A stretch of 64,000 nucleotides of DNA from Multifurca ochricompacta (taxonomy: Eukaryota > Basidiomycota > Agaricomycetes > Russulales > Russulaceae), in contig WTXG01000015.1 in the NCBI GenBank assembly GCA_022496185.1, positions 310,001 to 374,000 of the forward strand, read 5' to 3'. Made by a program: the position numbers and the translations under genes. How positions within the stretch are numbered: the stretch's first letter is position 1; each line of letters opens with the position of its first letter. Positions 24,535-38,378 of this stretch are shown here, piece by piece. Below the pieces are notes generated by a model. It was not told where the DNA came from, searched no databases, and saw only the letters and a list, made by a program, of their open reading frames with translations.

Positions 24535-27500
24535 GATGAATTGATTGATTGAAATTGAAAGTGAGAGAGTGAGTGAGCGAAATGTACATAATAACTTTCT
24601 GACGTATCGTAATGTAATAATAATAATAACAACAATTATATAATATAATATAATATATATAGTATATGGCAAAGATCTCGGGCCGAACTTTCTCCGCAAT
24701 TTAAAAATCGGATGAATTGGCGGCGCGGCTTCGGCTTCTTCGCTTTTGTACATGTACACTTGTTATACTTAATATACGGGCTCTCACAGTAATCAAATAA
24801 CCCTCCTTCGGAAACATGGATGAGAGGAGGGACGGGGAAGGGAAATGAGAGGAAGGCAGAGAGGGTAAGGTCAGAGAAATGGAAGTTAGGTTTTTTCTTC
24901 TTTGTCTTATCTGAATGAATACATTTACTTCCCTCCCCCCCCCTTCCTCTCTCTGTCTCCTCCTGACACACAATTAGACAAGATAGAATTCATAGTAGTA
25001 GTGTTGATTAACTTCCATTGAGTCTTTCTCTCATATGTCACTCATATTCTGATCAATGACTTTGTCCGTTCGTTCGTCCGTCCAAAGACGCGGCGTTGCC
25101 GCCCCATTGTCATGTCATGTCACGTCACGTCCCCAAAAATTTACAAGATGCTGCTGGGTAATAAAATAATATATAGCGATCAGATTTCCCTTGCGTTCAT
25201 CCGCAACGCAATTTATTTATACTCATGTCATAAATTGAATTGAATTGAATTGAATTTGAAATAAAATAAATCATTTTTTGATGTTTTTTTTGTGTTGTTT
25301 GGGTTCTGGAGGGAAAAGGGAAAAGGGAAAAGGGTCGCTTCAATACGGTAATCGAGAGCTCTCTCTCTCTCTCCTGAGTTTGTCTGCGTGAATCCCACTG
25401 GATGCGATGGGTTCGTTCGTACCAACCCAAATGACTTTCTTCTTTTTTAATTTACGACGGCAAGCAGGGAAAGAAAAGTATAACTGACACATATTCTCCG
25501 CGTGCGCCGTGCATAAAATAGAAAGACAGACAGACAGATAGGTCGAGAATGTTGCATACACGCACATGTTTTTACAATCAATACAACAAGAAGAAGAGAG
25601 GACACTCTCAACAACCCGCGATTTTCCGCCTCCTGTTATTGATTTATTTAAATTTAAGTCTAGTCTAGTCCAGATGTCCAAGATCTAGTTCCACCCATAT
25701 CATTTCAAATTTAAATTTAATTTATGTTATGTTATGTTATTGTTTTCATTTCTTTCTATTCTCCTTCTCCTTCTTTCCTCTTCTCTTCTTCTCTAAACTA
25801 AACACCCTCCTCTCCTCTCCTCTCCTCTCCTCTCCTCTCCTCTCTTTTTCTCTCTTTCTCTCGTAAAATGAGGTTATCGCCGCGATATAAATTATTATTA
25901 TTATTATTATTTACTTGGGATGCTCTTCGCCGCCGCCTACACATTGTCTTATCTTATATACTTTCTCCTCTCCCCCCCCTCATTTCACTAGCTCCCTCCT
26001 CTCCTTCCCCTCTCGCCTCTCTCTCCGACGACGTAGAGTCTTAATTAATGATCGGTGCCTTGGAAAAAAGGAAAAAAAAAAACAAAAACAAAAACAAAAA
26101 TACTAATTTATCGACTTCTGCCACTACGTACAAGTAGGTGGTGGTGAACGTTACAAGTGGCATTTAAATAAATTTAATGAATACGAGAATTTATTTTATC
26201 TATATTCTGTTCTGTTCTGTTCTGTTCTGTTCCTTATCCTATCCCCCCATACCTTACCAGAAGGAGAACGAAAATCCAAAAATAAATATATATATAGGGA
26301 ATATAAATATAAATTAAATGCAGTTTCTTCATATTTTTTTTCTCGGACCTGACTTAACCTTAAGAGAGGTCGACAGCAGCGGGATGGAGGGGGAGGGGGA
26401 GGTGTTTTGGGCACAGTGGGAGTAAGGTAAGGTAAATGAATCCCTCCCCTCCGTTTGCTTCCCCAACACCCCCCCCACCCCCATTGCAAATCCCTCCCCT
26501 CCCTCTTTGACTTTGTCTGTCTCTGTCTCTTTGTCGAATCGCACCTCAGGGAGGAGGGAGGGGTCACTCATACCCTGTTTTCTCTCTCACACTCACACTC
26601 CACCCTTCCCTTCCGTCTTCCAAAAAGTACGAATAAACACACACACCTGTGCATCGTGCATGCGTGTGTGCGTGCACGTGTGTCATCTGTGTCTTTTCAA
26701 CGGGCGATTAGCCATACCAGGTCAGACAAGCCCTGTTTCCCCCCCCCCCCAAAAAAAAAGAATATTCCAAATAGTGTTATCGTTGCACCACAACCACGTC
26801 GTGTGATGTGTGTGCGTGCGTGTGTACATCCTCCTACTCCTTGGGAGAGAGGTCCTGTCGGCAAAAACATGGACTCGCGAGGAGGGAGGTGGGGAGAAGG
26901 GGGGTCTACCAAACCTGGCTGGTTGCAACGGCCAAAAAGGCAATTTAAAAATGCCCCTGCCTACCCTCTATGGGAGGGGAGGGGAGGGGGGAGGAACAGT
27001 AGTGGCGGACTCGGACACAAGCCATAGTAAGGGACAAGTACGCACATGCAACGTCGTGCACTGCAGTTGCTACCGTCGCCGTCGCCTTTATGACTCCGAA
27101 TCGTCTAGCCTGGACTCAAAAATTCCGTACCGCGCGCCTGGGCTCCCCCCCCCCCCTCATGCCTCTCTGTCGTCTTGAATTGGTCCGGTCAAGGCGCAAA
27201 GCTAGACTAGAATTGTCTGTTTGGGATTAATTCTGTCATTTCCCTCCCCCCCCCCTCCTCACCGGGAAGTCCCTGTTGCGCAGGCGAGAAATGCGCTTCC
27301 ATTGGGTCGGGTACCATCACCAGCTAGAAGTCGGCGGTAGACCCTGCTGTGTATTATTATAACTTTTACCTTGATTAATAATCAAGTGAGACGCAACCCG
27401 TATCCCCACACCCTCGATACTCAATTTAAGACGAGAGCAAGCCTCTGCGCAGAGTGGGTAGAAGAAAATGTATATGCAGGAGTCATGAGAGAAAGGAGAG

Positions 27501-27673
27501 AGAGGAATGGTGATACAAAGCACAGAGAGAGCAGCAAGTAGGGCAAAGTAGCACGGAGGGAAGGCAAAGCTCACAACAAAAAGAACGACGAAGCTGTAAG
27601 AAAAAGAGAGAACCAAGAAAGGTACCAAACTCATGGGTGTGATTAAGCAGACGGGGACTTGGATCCTAAATTC
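24535..27673. other. Intergenic region with dense simple repeats
   Basis: Apart from the mde1 upstream region, I see no gene. Repeats include (AATTG)n near 25225-25252, (TCCTC)n near 25810-25845, ATT repeats near 25892-25910, (GTTCT)n near 26204-26230 and several C or G runs of 9-10. The right edge is the 3' flank of the PAS gene. Confidence 0.55.
24636..24667 (-). promoter_or_regulatory. AT-rich TATA-like region upstream of mde1
   Basis: A 32-bp run of TATA/TAATA words (ATTATATAATATAATATAAT...) lies 102-133 bp upstream of the mde1 ATG. It is a plausible TATA region, but its low complexity means it could also be a neutral AT repeat. Confidence 0.35.
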
Positions 27674-29395
27674 TTAGGGGGTGGATGGTGAAGCAGGTGC
27701 TGCTGCTGTCGACAAGGAGGTGGGCGAGGTGGCCTGATGAGCACCAGAGGTTGAAGAAGCGTGTCGCAAGATGACCATGAGGCCATCCGAGTGCGCAGAG
27801 AAGATGGCATCGACAACCACCTCTTCTTTCACAGCCGCCGCCGTAGAACGCGGTGGCCGGTGATGCCGGGAACGCACAGGTGAAGAGGCCGGAGTGGTAG
27901 TACTGTGTACCGTAGAGGTTCGTGATGTGTGATGTTGAGACACAGCCGGACTACTGCGAGCAGACGCACGTCCATGGCGTGTCTGAGGTTGCGGAGGCTC
28001 TGGTTCCAATCGCTCGCTACAATAACGAAGTTAGCCGAAAGAAGCCCAAAAACAAATAAAAAAACAAAAAAACAAATCAAACCGCACACGCGCACGCGGT
28101 GCGGTGACAAAATCAGGGTACAAAAAAAAAAAAAGACGTACACAGAGTCTCGACCGCGTGGAAAGAGGTGAAATTTGCCAAAGCCAAAGCCGCCGTCGCT
28201 CGGCTGTCCACGCTCGTTCACACCCCAGCCTTTGACGGCGTCGATCCAACTGCGAACGAGCGCCTCGTCCCTCTGTGTTACAAAGTCGAAGAAAGGTCGA
28301 CCCATAATCTGAGTCGTGGACAAGAAGCTATCGTTGGAGCAATAAATGATTGGGCAAGAGGTCGAGAACCTGTCTAGGATGAGTGCAGTGCGTATGGACT
28401 GCTTTGGGAGCGGATCGAAAGAGATGGCACCGTCCGGACCCGTCCTGCTTCCCCCGCCGGACGATCGTGGACTGGTGGGTGAGGGCGCATCCCTAGTTGT
28501 GGTAGAACTCCCAGTCGAAGAATCGCTGGCAGAAGATTCTGCAACAGACTCTGTATCAGAGGGCGACCCTGGGGAATCATATCCTTGGATGGGACTCGGA
28601 GGCATAGGCGAAGGGTCACCCCAGCGCTGATGATTAGAAAGGACTCAGTCGTAAGCACGACAGTGCTTGTGTAAGCGGGACGGAACGAGCGCTTACTCGA
28701 AACTCGAAATTCGCGGCCGAGGGTGTAATTATGGTAACTTCTTGCGCAGTTGACGCGTTGTGCATGGCCTTGGGGCCCATTGAGGCAAAGGAGACGCTAC
28801 CCACGAGGACGTTCCATGCAACTGTTCGCGACTGTAAAAAAACGGCGTGGGTAACAAATAGGGGCCGAAAAGTGGTATTTCTCACGATGGCACATAGAAT
28901 GTAACCCTTGTAAGGGTCCTTATGCTTAAGGCGTAGATATGCGAGCACTGCAGCCTTGTCTTGGCTGATAGTTGTGCTAGATAAGGCGGTAAATGATCAG
29001 GTTGAAATGAGAAAGAAAAAAAAAGGGACCAACTAATGTAGATTTTTGACATCACGATATTCATCGGGATGAACGAGGTCAAGGGATGGACTTCCGACAA
29101 GTTCATGAGGTTCGTAGCCTGGTGGAATCAATTGGTTATTGGTTAAAAAAGCGGGGGATGATGCGGGTGGTGAAGATGCTCACCAAGGAGTTCACTGACG
29201 GACTCTGTCAGGAAAACCCAGCGGGCCTAAAAGGGGGACGAGCATCAATGATGGGGCAGGTTGTCACAGTAGAATTTTGGATATACATGTTCTGTAAAGT
29301 CGACGATTCCGACTGGGTAGAAATGATGTTAGAGGGTTGAAGGCAAAGGTAGAGAATGACACACTGAAAGAAACACAAGGAGAGGTTGAATCCAT
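27674..29395 (-). CDS. PAS-domain protein with long disordered region
   Basis: Putative intracellular sensor or signalling adaptor; ligand unknown. Exons right to left: 29395-29365, 29312-29287, 29226-29184, 29118-29034, 28976-28886, 28831-28697, 28626-28142, 28016-27674; 1239 nt, 412 residues, no break. The first PAS domain (about residues 10-135) shows FIGIVDFTEHARWVFLTE, SVSELLGYEPHELVG, LVHPDEYRDVKNLH, LKHKDPYKGYILCAI and AQEVTIITPS. A second, weaker PAS-like half (about 195-260) has IRTALILDRFSTSCPIIY followed by GRPFFDFV. It ends DAIFSAHSDGLMVILRHA and a Ser/Ala/Pro tail. The flavin-binding signature of LOV domains (NCRFLQ) is absent, so it is not White-Collar-1 and gives no sign of being a blue-light receptor. 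The fourth intron uses a weak donor (GTTGGT). It is divergent from trm61 with 346 bp between start codons. Confidence 0.88.
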
Positions 29396-29741
29396 GGTGG
29401 ATGGAAGAAATGGAAAGGATTTAGACAAGAAGGATGAAGGGAGGAGGATGGGGATGGAGATGACAAGGTTTCAGGTCAAAAGGTAGCCAAGGGGTCGGCT
29501 GAAGCTGAAGCGAGAATTTACAGTTGCAGATCCAAGAGATATAATTAATAATTCGCACGTTGACGTTGACGCCGTCGGGGAGACATTCGGCATTCAGCAG
29601 CCAATTTATATAATTAAGAAAAAAACAAATGTCGAGATGAGATGGATGGACGTTGGGTTTGAGGTTTTTATGTAGTTATGTTGTAAGTTTGTAAAGTAAT
29701 TGTAAGTAATTGTTGTAATAATTGCAATAATAATAACTTTA
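29396..29741. promoter_or_regulatory. Shared divergent promoter region (PAS gene / trm61)
   Basis: A 346-bp AT-rich interval between two start codons facing away from each other. It has GTAATTGT-type repeats and AATAATAATAA just before the trm61 ATG, and a GA-rich (CT-rich on the other strand) leader before the PAS gene. No unambiguous TATA box for either gene. Co-regulation is possible but not shown. Confidence 0.4.
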
Positions 29742-31693
<1,952 letters not shown>

Positions 31694-31910
31694 TTATCTT
31701 CCCGAATAGAATAAAACAGCCAAAAGAAGGGGGGGGGGCGAGGAAAAAAAGCTAACGGGACTCGATCACGGATGTTGAACACTATCACCATCATCATAAT
31801 AATAATATCATTCCTATCCCCGTTGTAGCATCTGTATGTATTTGTGTGTGTCGTATTTAGACAATTAAATGCTTTGATCGTCATAGCGTAGTGTTGTGAA
31901 GTGTAAGAAA

Positions 31911-34900
31911 TCAACTGGCGATCGCACGCTTCACCGCGAGTTCATGCTCGCGTTCCCGTGCGAGCTGTTCCGTCGACTTGTCCTTACGTGCACGAAGAAC
32001 CCTATCGGATGCCGGCACCGCAACTGTCACGGCAACAACCCCTTTGACACTGGCACTGGCACTGGCACTGGCACTGGCACCAGGATCATCCTCGCCCTTA
32101 TCCTCATGCCGCTGCTTTCGTGCGCGCTTCACTGCACGACGCGGTTCCCTCCCATAATCACCTCCCTCTCCTCACTTTCGCTTAGTCCTCCCTCCCCGTC
32201 CCGTCCCGTCCCCGTCCCCTCTTTCTCCCACCGTGAGCGCGTCCGTTTACGACTCTGATTTGTGACGTCCTCGGCCGCCTTGACCCAGACTTCTTCGACT
32301 TTTTCGACTTTGGTTGTTGTTGTTGTTGCTGCTGCCCAAGACGTCGTTGGGTAGACCCTGATGTGATCACAACCGTTGTTAATGCCACCGCCTCCTGTAT
32401 CAAATTAGCGTCGGCAGCGGCTATCGAAGGTGAGCTTGACGTAGTAGGCAGGTCCGTCTCCGCAGCAGCAGCAGCTTCAGCGGCCAGTTCTGCCATTGAT
32501 TTGGGCATGCCTTTCTTCTTCCTGCTACTGCCTGTAGTAGTACTACTATTACTACCACCCGCTCGATCTGCGTCTTCGACGACACCTTCACATTGATCGC
32601 TATCGTCGTCGTTCAGCAGTAGATTGGGGGTTGGATCAGCCAGAAGCATGGGTTCGGGTGTGTGTGTACGATTGTCCGGGTCCGATCTTGATGGTAGTGG
32701 TGCGGGTGAGCGCGGAGGCGATGAGAAGACGACGTGAATGGGTCGGGGGAGGTTATATGGCTGTACGACGTCTTCCACACTCGTAATGAACCCACCGCCA
32801 GCCGACTGTGCCCCACCATCACCGTGGACACCTTCATCATCATTGTCGTTGTCATTGCCGTCGTCGGCTTTACCTAATGTATTGCTGCCGCCGCCACCAT
32901 ACTGTTCGCGTATTCGCTGGCGAATACGCAGCCCCTGCACGAGCTTAGTCCATCGATTGATCACCGCCTGCTGTCGTTTCTCTTGTTCCTTCTGCGCCGC
33001 AACGTGTTCCGCTTCCCAATACGCCTGTCATGCAAGTACGGGGTATCAGTTGACTCTCTCTCTCTCTTCAAAACGGGAATAGAGAGGAGACACGTCACCT
33101 ACCTCGAGGATCACCTCTTCGTTTGGCACAGCGACGACGATGCCAGATATCACGGGGAACGCCTTGCCCTTCCTGAATTCAAAGCTCGTCTGCCAAAGAA
33201 AAGGAAAAAAAAAGAAAAGAAAAAGAAAAGCGTTGCCGCCGCGTGTGGGTGACTTTTCGTTCGTGTACACGATGATGGATACTCACCACGGCCTCTGCAT
33301 AGTCGAAGCCTAGTTGGCGTGCGTTTTCCCTGCGCCTTTGTCTGCACATAGAAACAGCGTCGAGAATCATCGGGCAGGAAGAGCGTTAGCACAAAGGAGG
33401 AAGGGAGGGGAGGGGAGGGGAGGGGGTGTTTCTAGACGTACGTGGGATGTACACAGCTCCGGCGGGAAGCATGGACGGCGTATATAAATCAATATTCCCA
33501 AAGTTGTTCTTCGGAATCTTACCCTATAATCACCGGATATATTAGCCATCCTCCTGGATAGAGTATTTTTGTTCCTCGGAAAGATGGAGGGTCAGAACGC
33601 ACGTCAATGACTGGCGGAGGGGCATATATTTCCGTCTGCTTCTCTGCGTACAGGCCCTGCATGACATCATCGTTGCTATTTGCACCCTCTGCATGCGCGC
33701 GTATCTCAAGTTCGCGCCTGCGATTCAAAGTCGCTACGCGTTGCTTGATGTGCTTGAGTGGCTGCTCGCCCGGGCGAACGATGCGCCCATGGCGCATCCA
33801 GTTCTCTGCCGCTTTGAGCTGCAGAACTTGGCTGCGAGGGTAAACCGACTCCCCACGGAACTTGCCAAGTTCGGGTGCGTCTACCAAGATGATCTGGTCT
33901 CTAAGCAAGTGCCGTTCTAGTACATAACTAAGGGGGAACGTCATTCATGAGCCTGACCAAGACGAGAAACAGCGGGACAAGTAAGACGCACAAGGGATGG
34001 TCCTTGAAGCCGCTTAGCGTAGTCGGCATACCCTCTGTAAACTGGTTGACAGCTAGTTCATCATCTTCTACGTCATCCCGGTTCTTCAAACCGTCTCAGA
34101 GTATGATAAGAGAAAGTAGCTAAAGGGTCCCACCAATTTGTACGGTCGAGCCACCATCCCGAGAACCCGGGCCCACCACTCTCGACGACCTCTCCCGCCA
34201 GACTGAACCTTGGCAACTTTGGCGCTGTACTGTCTGGCATATCGTGGGGTGACGTCGCGCATATACCCGTCTTCTTCAACTGCAAGAACATACACCATGC
34301 GGTTGTCTACATTCACTGAACGCCGAGCCACGCTGGTGGGAGTTGGGTCGAAGACCTTGCGTTTATTTACAATGGCGCGTATAGGGTCAACGGGAAGCCA
34401 GCGACCATCAGGACGCGAGAAGACTTCGGTCCAAAAGACGGGTGGTGTCGTGAGCGGATCTGAGCGAACTGAGAGTTGCGCACTTTGAATATTGTAAAGA
34501 CGAAGGCGTACCAGAAGGAAGCAGGGAACCTAGCTTCCGCCCGGAGTTCTTTGTCTTGCGCAACTTGACACCATACGCCGTTTTCCCCTTGTCATTCACC
34601 TTCCCTGACGGGGTCTGGGCCAAGGGGTCTCCGGCCACCTGCATGTCGTCATCTCCAGACGAGTGGGCAGCCCGCTGTGAAACATCGACCTCCTCCATGC
34701 TTTCGCTGTCATCCCCCGCGTCACGTAGCTCGACAGCCTTATCCTTCCCCTTAGAATTAGACCCCTTGGACTTCGCAGGAGTCTTTGGTCGCCCGACATT
34801 TGTCTGCCACGGTACGCTCTGCAGGCTCACTACAAGGCGTGCGGGTATGCCAAGGGCGCGACAGAGTGCGGTGAAGAGCTGCGAACTGACGTCTCGCGAG

Positions 34901-35694
34901 CCCGAGCGCATGAGCGCGTGCTTCATAAGGCTCTTCGCGCTGCGCACAATTTCCACTTCGCCGTCCTCAAAAAGGTCCTCTAGCGGGTCAACCCCGGGCG
35001 GGAAAGCCTTTCCTTTGCCTTTGCCGTTGATGTCAATTAAGCCGCTAGAGAGAAGGACACGTTGGACGTCCTCAAACGGGCGACTGCGGATGTGCCCGAT
35101 GGACTTCACGGTAAAGAAGGTATCTGCCCACCACAACGCGAGACGCGAAACTGCCTGCTCAAAAAGGTAACCGCGCCTGACGGCCTCTGGAATACGGGAC
35201 TTGTGTATCATCGCGAATGAATTTTGGATGGGGAAAGGCGTGAGCGATAGGAGGCGTGCCTGGAATGTAAAGTGAGGAACAGAGACAGAGAGCAAAGACT
35301 GGCCAGACACACTTGAAGGAGGTCATCATTGATCCATCTGTTGCGTGCCCAAGCGTTGGCAATAAGAGCTACGGTATGTACTTTATGACAGTCGATGCGG
35401 TGGAGGCGTTCAGCATGCGAGATGCCGCCTGGAGGCTTCTTCCTGTAGCCGCGGCAGTCTCAATATACTCGCTCGCTCTTAAAGAACGAACAAGACCGCG
35501 TACTGTTTTACATCCTTGCCTTGAGCGGGAAAAGTTTCTATCGTGACTTCAATGTTGGGTCTTGTGGACGGGCCCGGTTGATCATCCAACACAACATCAA
35601 GGGCTTGCGGCACTGCAACTTCCTCCCAGTCTAACTCATCTTCACTGCTGTCAGAAAAACCATAGGCTGGCTCGACTTTTCCCTCCGTCGACAT
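31911..35694 (-). CDS. rad4: DNA damage recognition protein Rad4/XPC
   Basis: Detects helix-distorting lesions and starts global-genome nucleotide excision repair (with Rad23). Exons right to left: 35694-35504, 35442-35313, 35259-34512, 34459-34134, 34083-33992, 33927-33603, 33523-33438, 33341-33287, 33189-33103, 33024-32232, 32131-31911; about 1017 residues. The transglutaminase-like fold is marked by HKVHTVALIANAWARNRW, FTALCRALGIPARLVVSLQS, PVFWTEVFSRPDGRWLPVDP and RPYKLNRDDVEDDEL. BHD1-3 are marked by YVLERHLLRDQIIL, GESVYPRSQVLQLK, NFGNIDLYTPSMLPAG, LGFDYAEAV and SFEFRKGKAFPVI. The tail has Gln and Ala-Ser repeats and ends RVLRARKDKSTEQL..., joined through a 100-nt intron. One weak point: the seventh exon keeps frame only with a poor donor (GTCTAG at 33437), while the good GTACGT donor at 33441 would shift the frame. 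Confidence 0.93.
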
Positions 35695-35983
35695 AGCGGT
35701 ACCCACTCCTGAAGTGGGCGGAGGGCAACACTACCACTCCTGTTACTCGGTAGTTAATAAATTCTCTGACTTACATTCCACCGAGTCACGTCGGCCGTTG
35801 ACTCGACTCGTGACGCGGGATCTGGCACGTGAGTTTTTTTAAAATTAACCTTTTGCGGAAGAAGAAAGACCTACACTCCCACAGTGGTCTGGCTCTTCTA
35901 TTTCCCTACGTTGATATATCATCCAAAATGTGCAATGGCCTTCCTTGAATACCCTCTCTCACTAGTGTTGACCTGCTTTTTTG
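35695..35983. promoter_or_regulatory. Divergent promoter region (rad4 / MFS transporter 1) with E-box
   Basis: A 289-bp interval between the rad4 and MFS1 start codons. It contains a palindromic CACGTG E-box at 35826-35831. That motif binds bHLH factors such as Cbf1/Pho4-type regulators in fungi, so a role for one here is only inference. No clear TATA element. Confidence 0.4.
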
Positions 35984-38011
35984 ATGTCCCATGCACCGAC
36001 AGTTGATGAACCAAAGGCCTTCAGCCAAGGCCTTCTAGTCGAGCGGTATGGAACCTCATTGCTCAAGGGAAAAGAATATGAGGTCCAGCTGAGCCAGAGG
36101 ATGACCCTCAGGAGCTACCTCTATTTCGCCGTTGGCTTGCAGTTGCGACCATCTCTGGCTCAGCGCTCTGTGTGACATGTGCATCCGCTGTTGCAAGTAT
36201 CTATGACTAATAATCGCGCCGTGTCCCTCGCTTAAGTTATCTCCGCTTCATCCACAGGCTGCGTTCACTATAGAAGGTGTCTCACAACAATTCCATGTAG
36301 GAAAAGAGGTCGCTATCTTAGGTGTCAGCTTGTATGTTTTGGGTCTCGGCACCGGTCCCCTCTTTTCTGGGCCACTTTCAGAAGTATATGGAAGAAACAT
36401 CATCTATCGCGTGTCGTTCACGTTCTTCTTTGTCTTCGCTTTTCCCGTCGCCTTTGCGCCCAACATTGGTAATCTTGCGCTGTCTTCTCTTCATGTGCCC
36501 ACTTTATTCTGATCACGTTCGTGGTACAGCAATATTCTTACTCTTTCGATTTGTGACTGGTTTGTGTGGCGCAGCCTTCCTCAGCGTAGCTGGTGGCAGC
36601 ATCAGCGACATGTTCTCGAACGCAAAAGTCGGAACGTGCGCTTTACTGTTCTCTATTTCGGCGTTCTTCAATCAATGGTGCCCCCCCCCCCTCCCCGCTA
36701 GTCCAATGGCGGTTTATACAATGACGCCCTTCTTCGGCCCAGAAGTTGGACCCCTTCTTGGTGGGTGAGTTTGATCGTCGACCTCCTACTGGCATTTTTT
36801 TTATAAGTGTCATGAGTTTCATCAATCAAAATACAACCTGGAGATGGACGTACTATCTTTTCATAATTTGGTCTTTCTTCCAGTTAGTGGCGTTGTTTCT
36901 CGTGAGTCTTTTCGCGCGTAGTGTAGGAATGATCCTGAAGAGATAAGGAAGTTCGTTCCAGAGACCTACAGTCCTGTGATTTTGAAGCAAAAAGCACGGC
37001 GGTACGTGGATCAGACTTCACAATACAACCGAAAATTCACAAAACCCACTCAGTCTGCGAAATGCAACGGGCGATCGAAACTATTACTCTCCATTAGAGA
37101 AGGAAAACATCAACTTGACGCGTTCCATTCTTCTCAGTTGCTACAAGCCTCTCCGTATGCTTTTTCCGTTATCTCCTACGCATACACAGTTGAGCTTGCT
37201 CTAGAACTACTCATTTCTGACCGCATGATTCTTCTCATTGACATTTGGTAGAGGACTCAACAGGCCCCGTCGTCACAGTGCTGAATATCGAAACTGTTAG
37301 GAATGCATTGGTTTTAGGGATTCAGTACCTTGCCTTCGAGGCATTTCCTATCATATTCATAGAAAAGCATGGTTTCAACTTACAAATGACGGGTATGACA
37401 TTTCTCGGTATCGGTATTGGACTCCTCCTCGGGCTTGCAACGATGCCGTACTGGAATAGGTATCTCTTTCTAACTCTAGCCCGATCATCCTAATTCATGG
37501 CATCCCCCATAAAATAGACGTTACCAGCGTATTTATGAGAAAAATGGTGATCCGCCACCAGAGTTCCGCCTCGTGATGGGCCAGGTCGGTGGGATACTCG
37601 TCTCGGTCAGCCTTTACTGGCTTGCCTTCACCACATATGAACATGTTCACTGGATTGCCCCTATCATTGCATCAGTGCCATTTGGCACGGGAACATATTT
37701 TGTCTTCACATCTTCCTACACGTATATCGTAGTTGCCTATCGACCAATTGCGGCTTCTGCTATGGCAAGCAATAGTGCGATGCGCTCGTCATTTGCGGCG
37801 GCATTTCCATTGTTCGCCAATCAGATGTATCATAACCTAGGGACAGTGGGTGCAACGGCACTCCTCGCTGGCCTTGCAACAGTCATGGCACCATTACCGT
37901 GAGTTCCTACTGGCATAGGTGACGCCTGACATGTTGATAGATCTGGCGCGCAGTTTCGTATTCTATTACATAGGTGCTCGATTGCGGGAGAGATCAAAGT
38001 TCGCTGTATGA
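35984..38011 (+). CDS. MFS transporter, DHA1 (drug:H+ antiporter / polyamine) type, copy 1
   Basis: Plasma-membrane 12-helix H+ antiporter; substrate unknown (drugs, polyamines or toxins by family). Exons: 35984-36192, 36258-36468, 36530-36635, 36702-36764, 36817-36901, 36952-37001, 37054-37154, 37205-37247, 37301-37459, 37518-37898, 37954-38011. Motifs: LGLGTGPLFSGPLSEVYGRN (DHA1 motif A region), FRFVTGLCGAAFLSVAGGS, MAVYTMTPFFGPEVGPLLGG (motif C, PxxGPxxGG type), INQNTTWRWTYY, VPETYSPVIL and AYRPIAASAMASNSAMRS. The exons total 1466 nt; one extra base gives 488 residues. The missing base lies in GAGCCAGAGG at 36091-36100, where EVQLS must continue as EDDPQELPLFRRW (copy 2 has EVSLEPVDNPQELSLTRRW). 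The first intron is GC-AG (GCAAGT at 36193, CACAG ending 36257). Confidence 0.88.
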
Positions 38012-38378
38012 TAAAAGGGGTTGAGGTATTCCGCCGCGACCGCCGTAGCACCCTGATAATTGAACCTGAATAACTTGACTTCTCACCAATGTGCTTGACA
38101 GAACTATGCTGTGTGAATTTAAGATGGCGTCGTTCGTGAAATCATTACACAAAAGGTCCAAGGGACATTGCACCCTATTTTTCACTTTCACTTGATATTG
38201 CTGCATCGTGGCGTCCTGCCTACACCGGTCCGTATCTTCCGCAGCTTGTAGACCGAGACACACCTAGAATTCACGCTTTCGTATCATTCATTATTGTCAT
38301 AAATTCGAGGTTATCGCAGTTTTATAGACCATATTTCACAGATAGAAATCCCTCTGGCTGTTGTGATTTCCTCTCCTA

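Noticed and set aside
27674..29395. White Collar-1 type blue-light receptor
   Set aside because: The PAS domain lacks the LOV cysteine motif and no GATA zinc finger follows.
32363..32596. Plus-strand Ala-rich hydrophobic frame
   Set aside because: Complement of the low-complexity Rad4 C-terminal region, whose minus-strand frame continues the gene and joins its final exon in phase.
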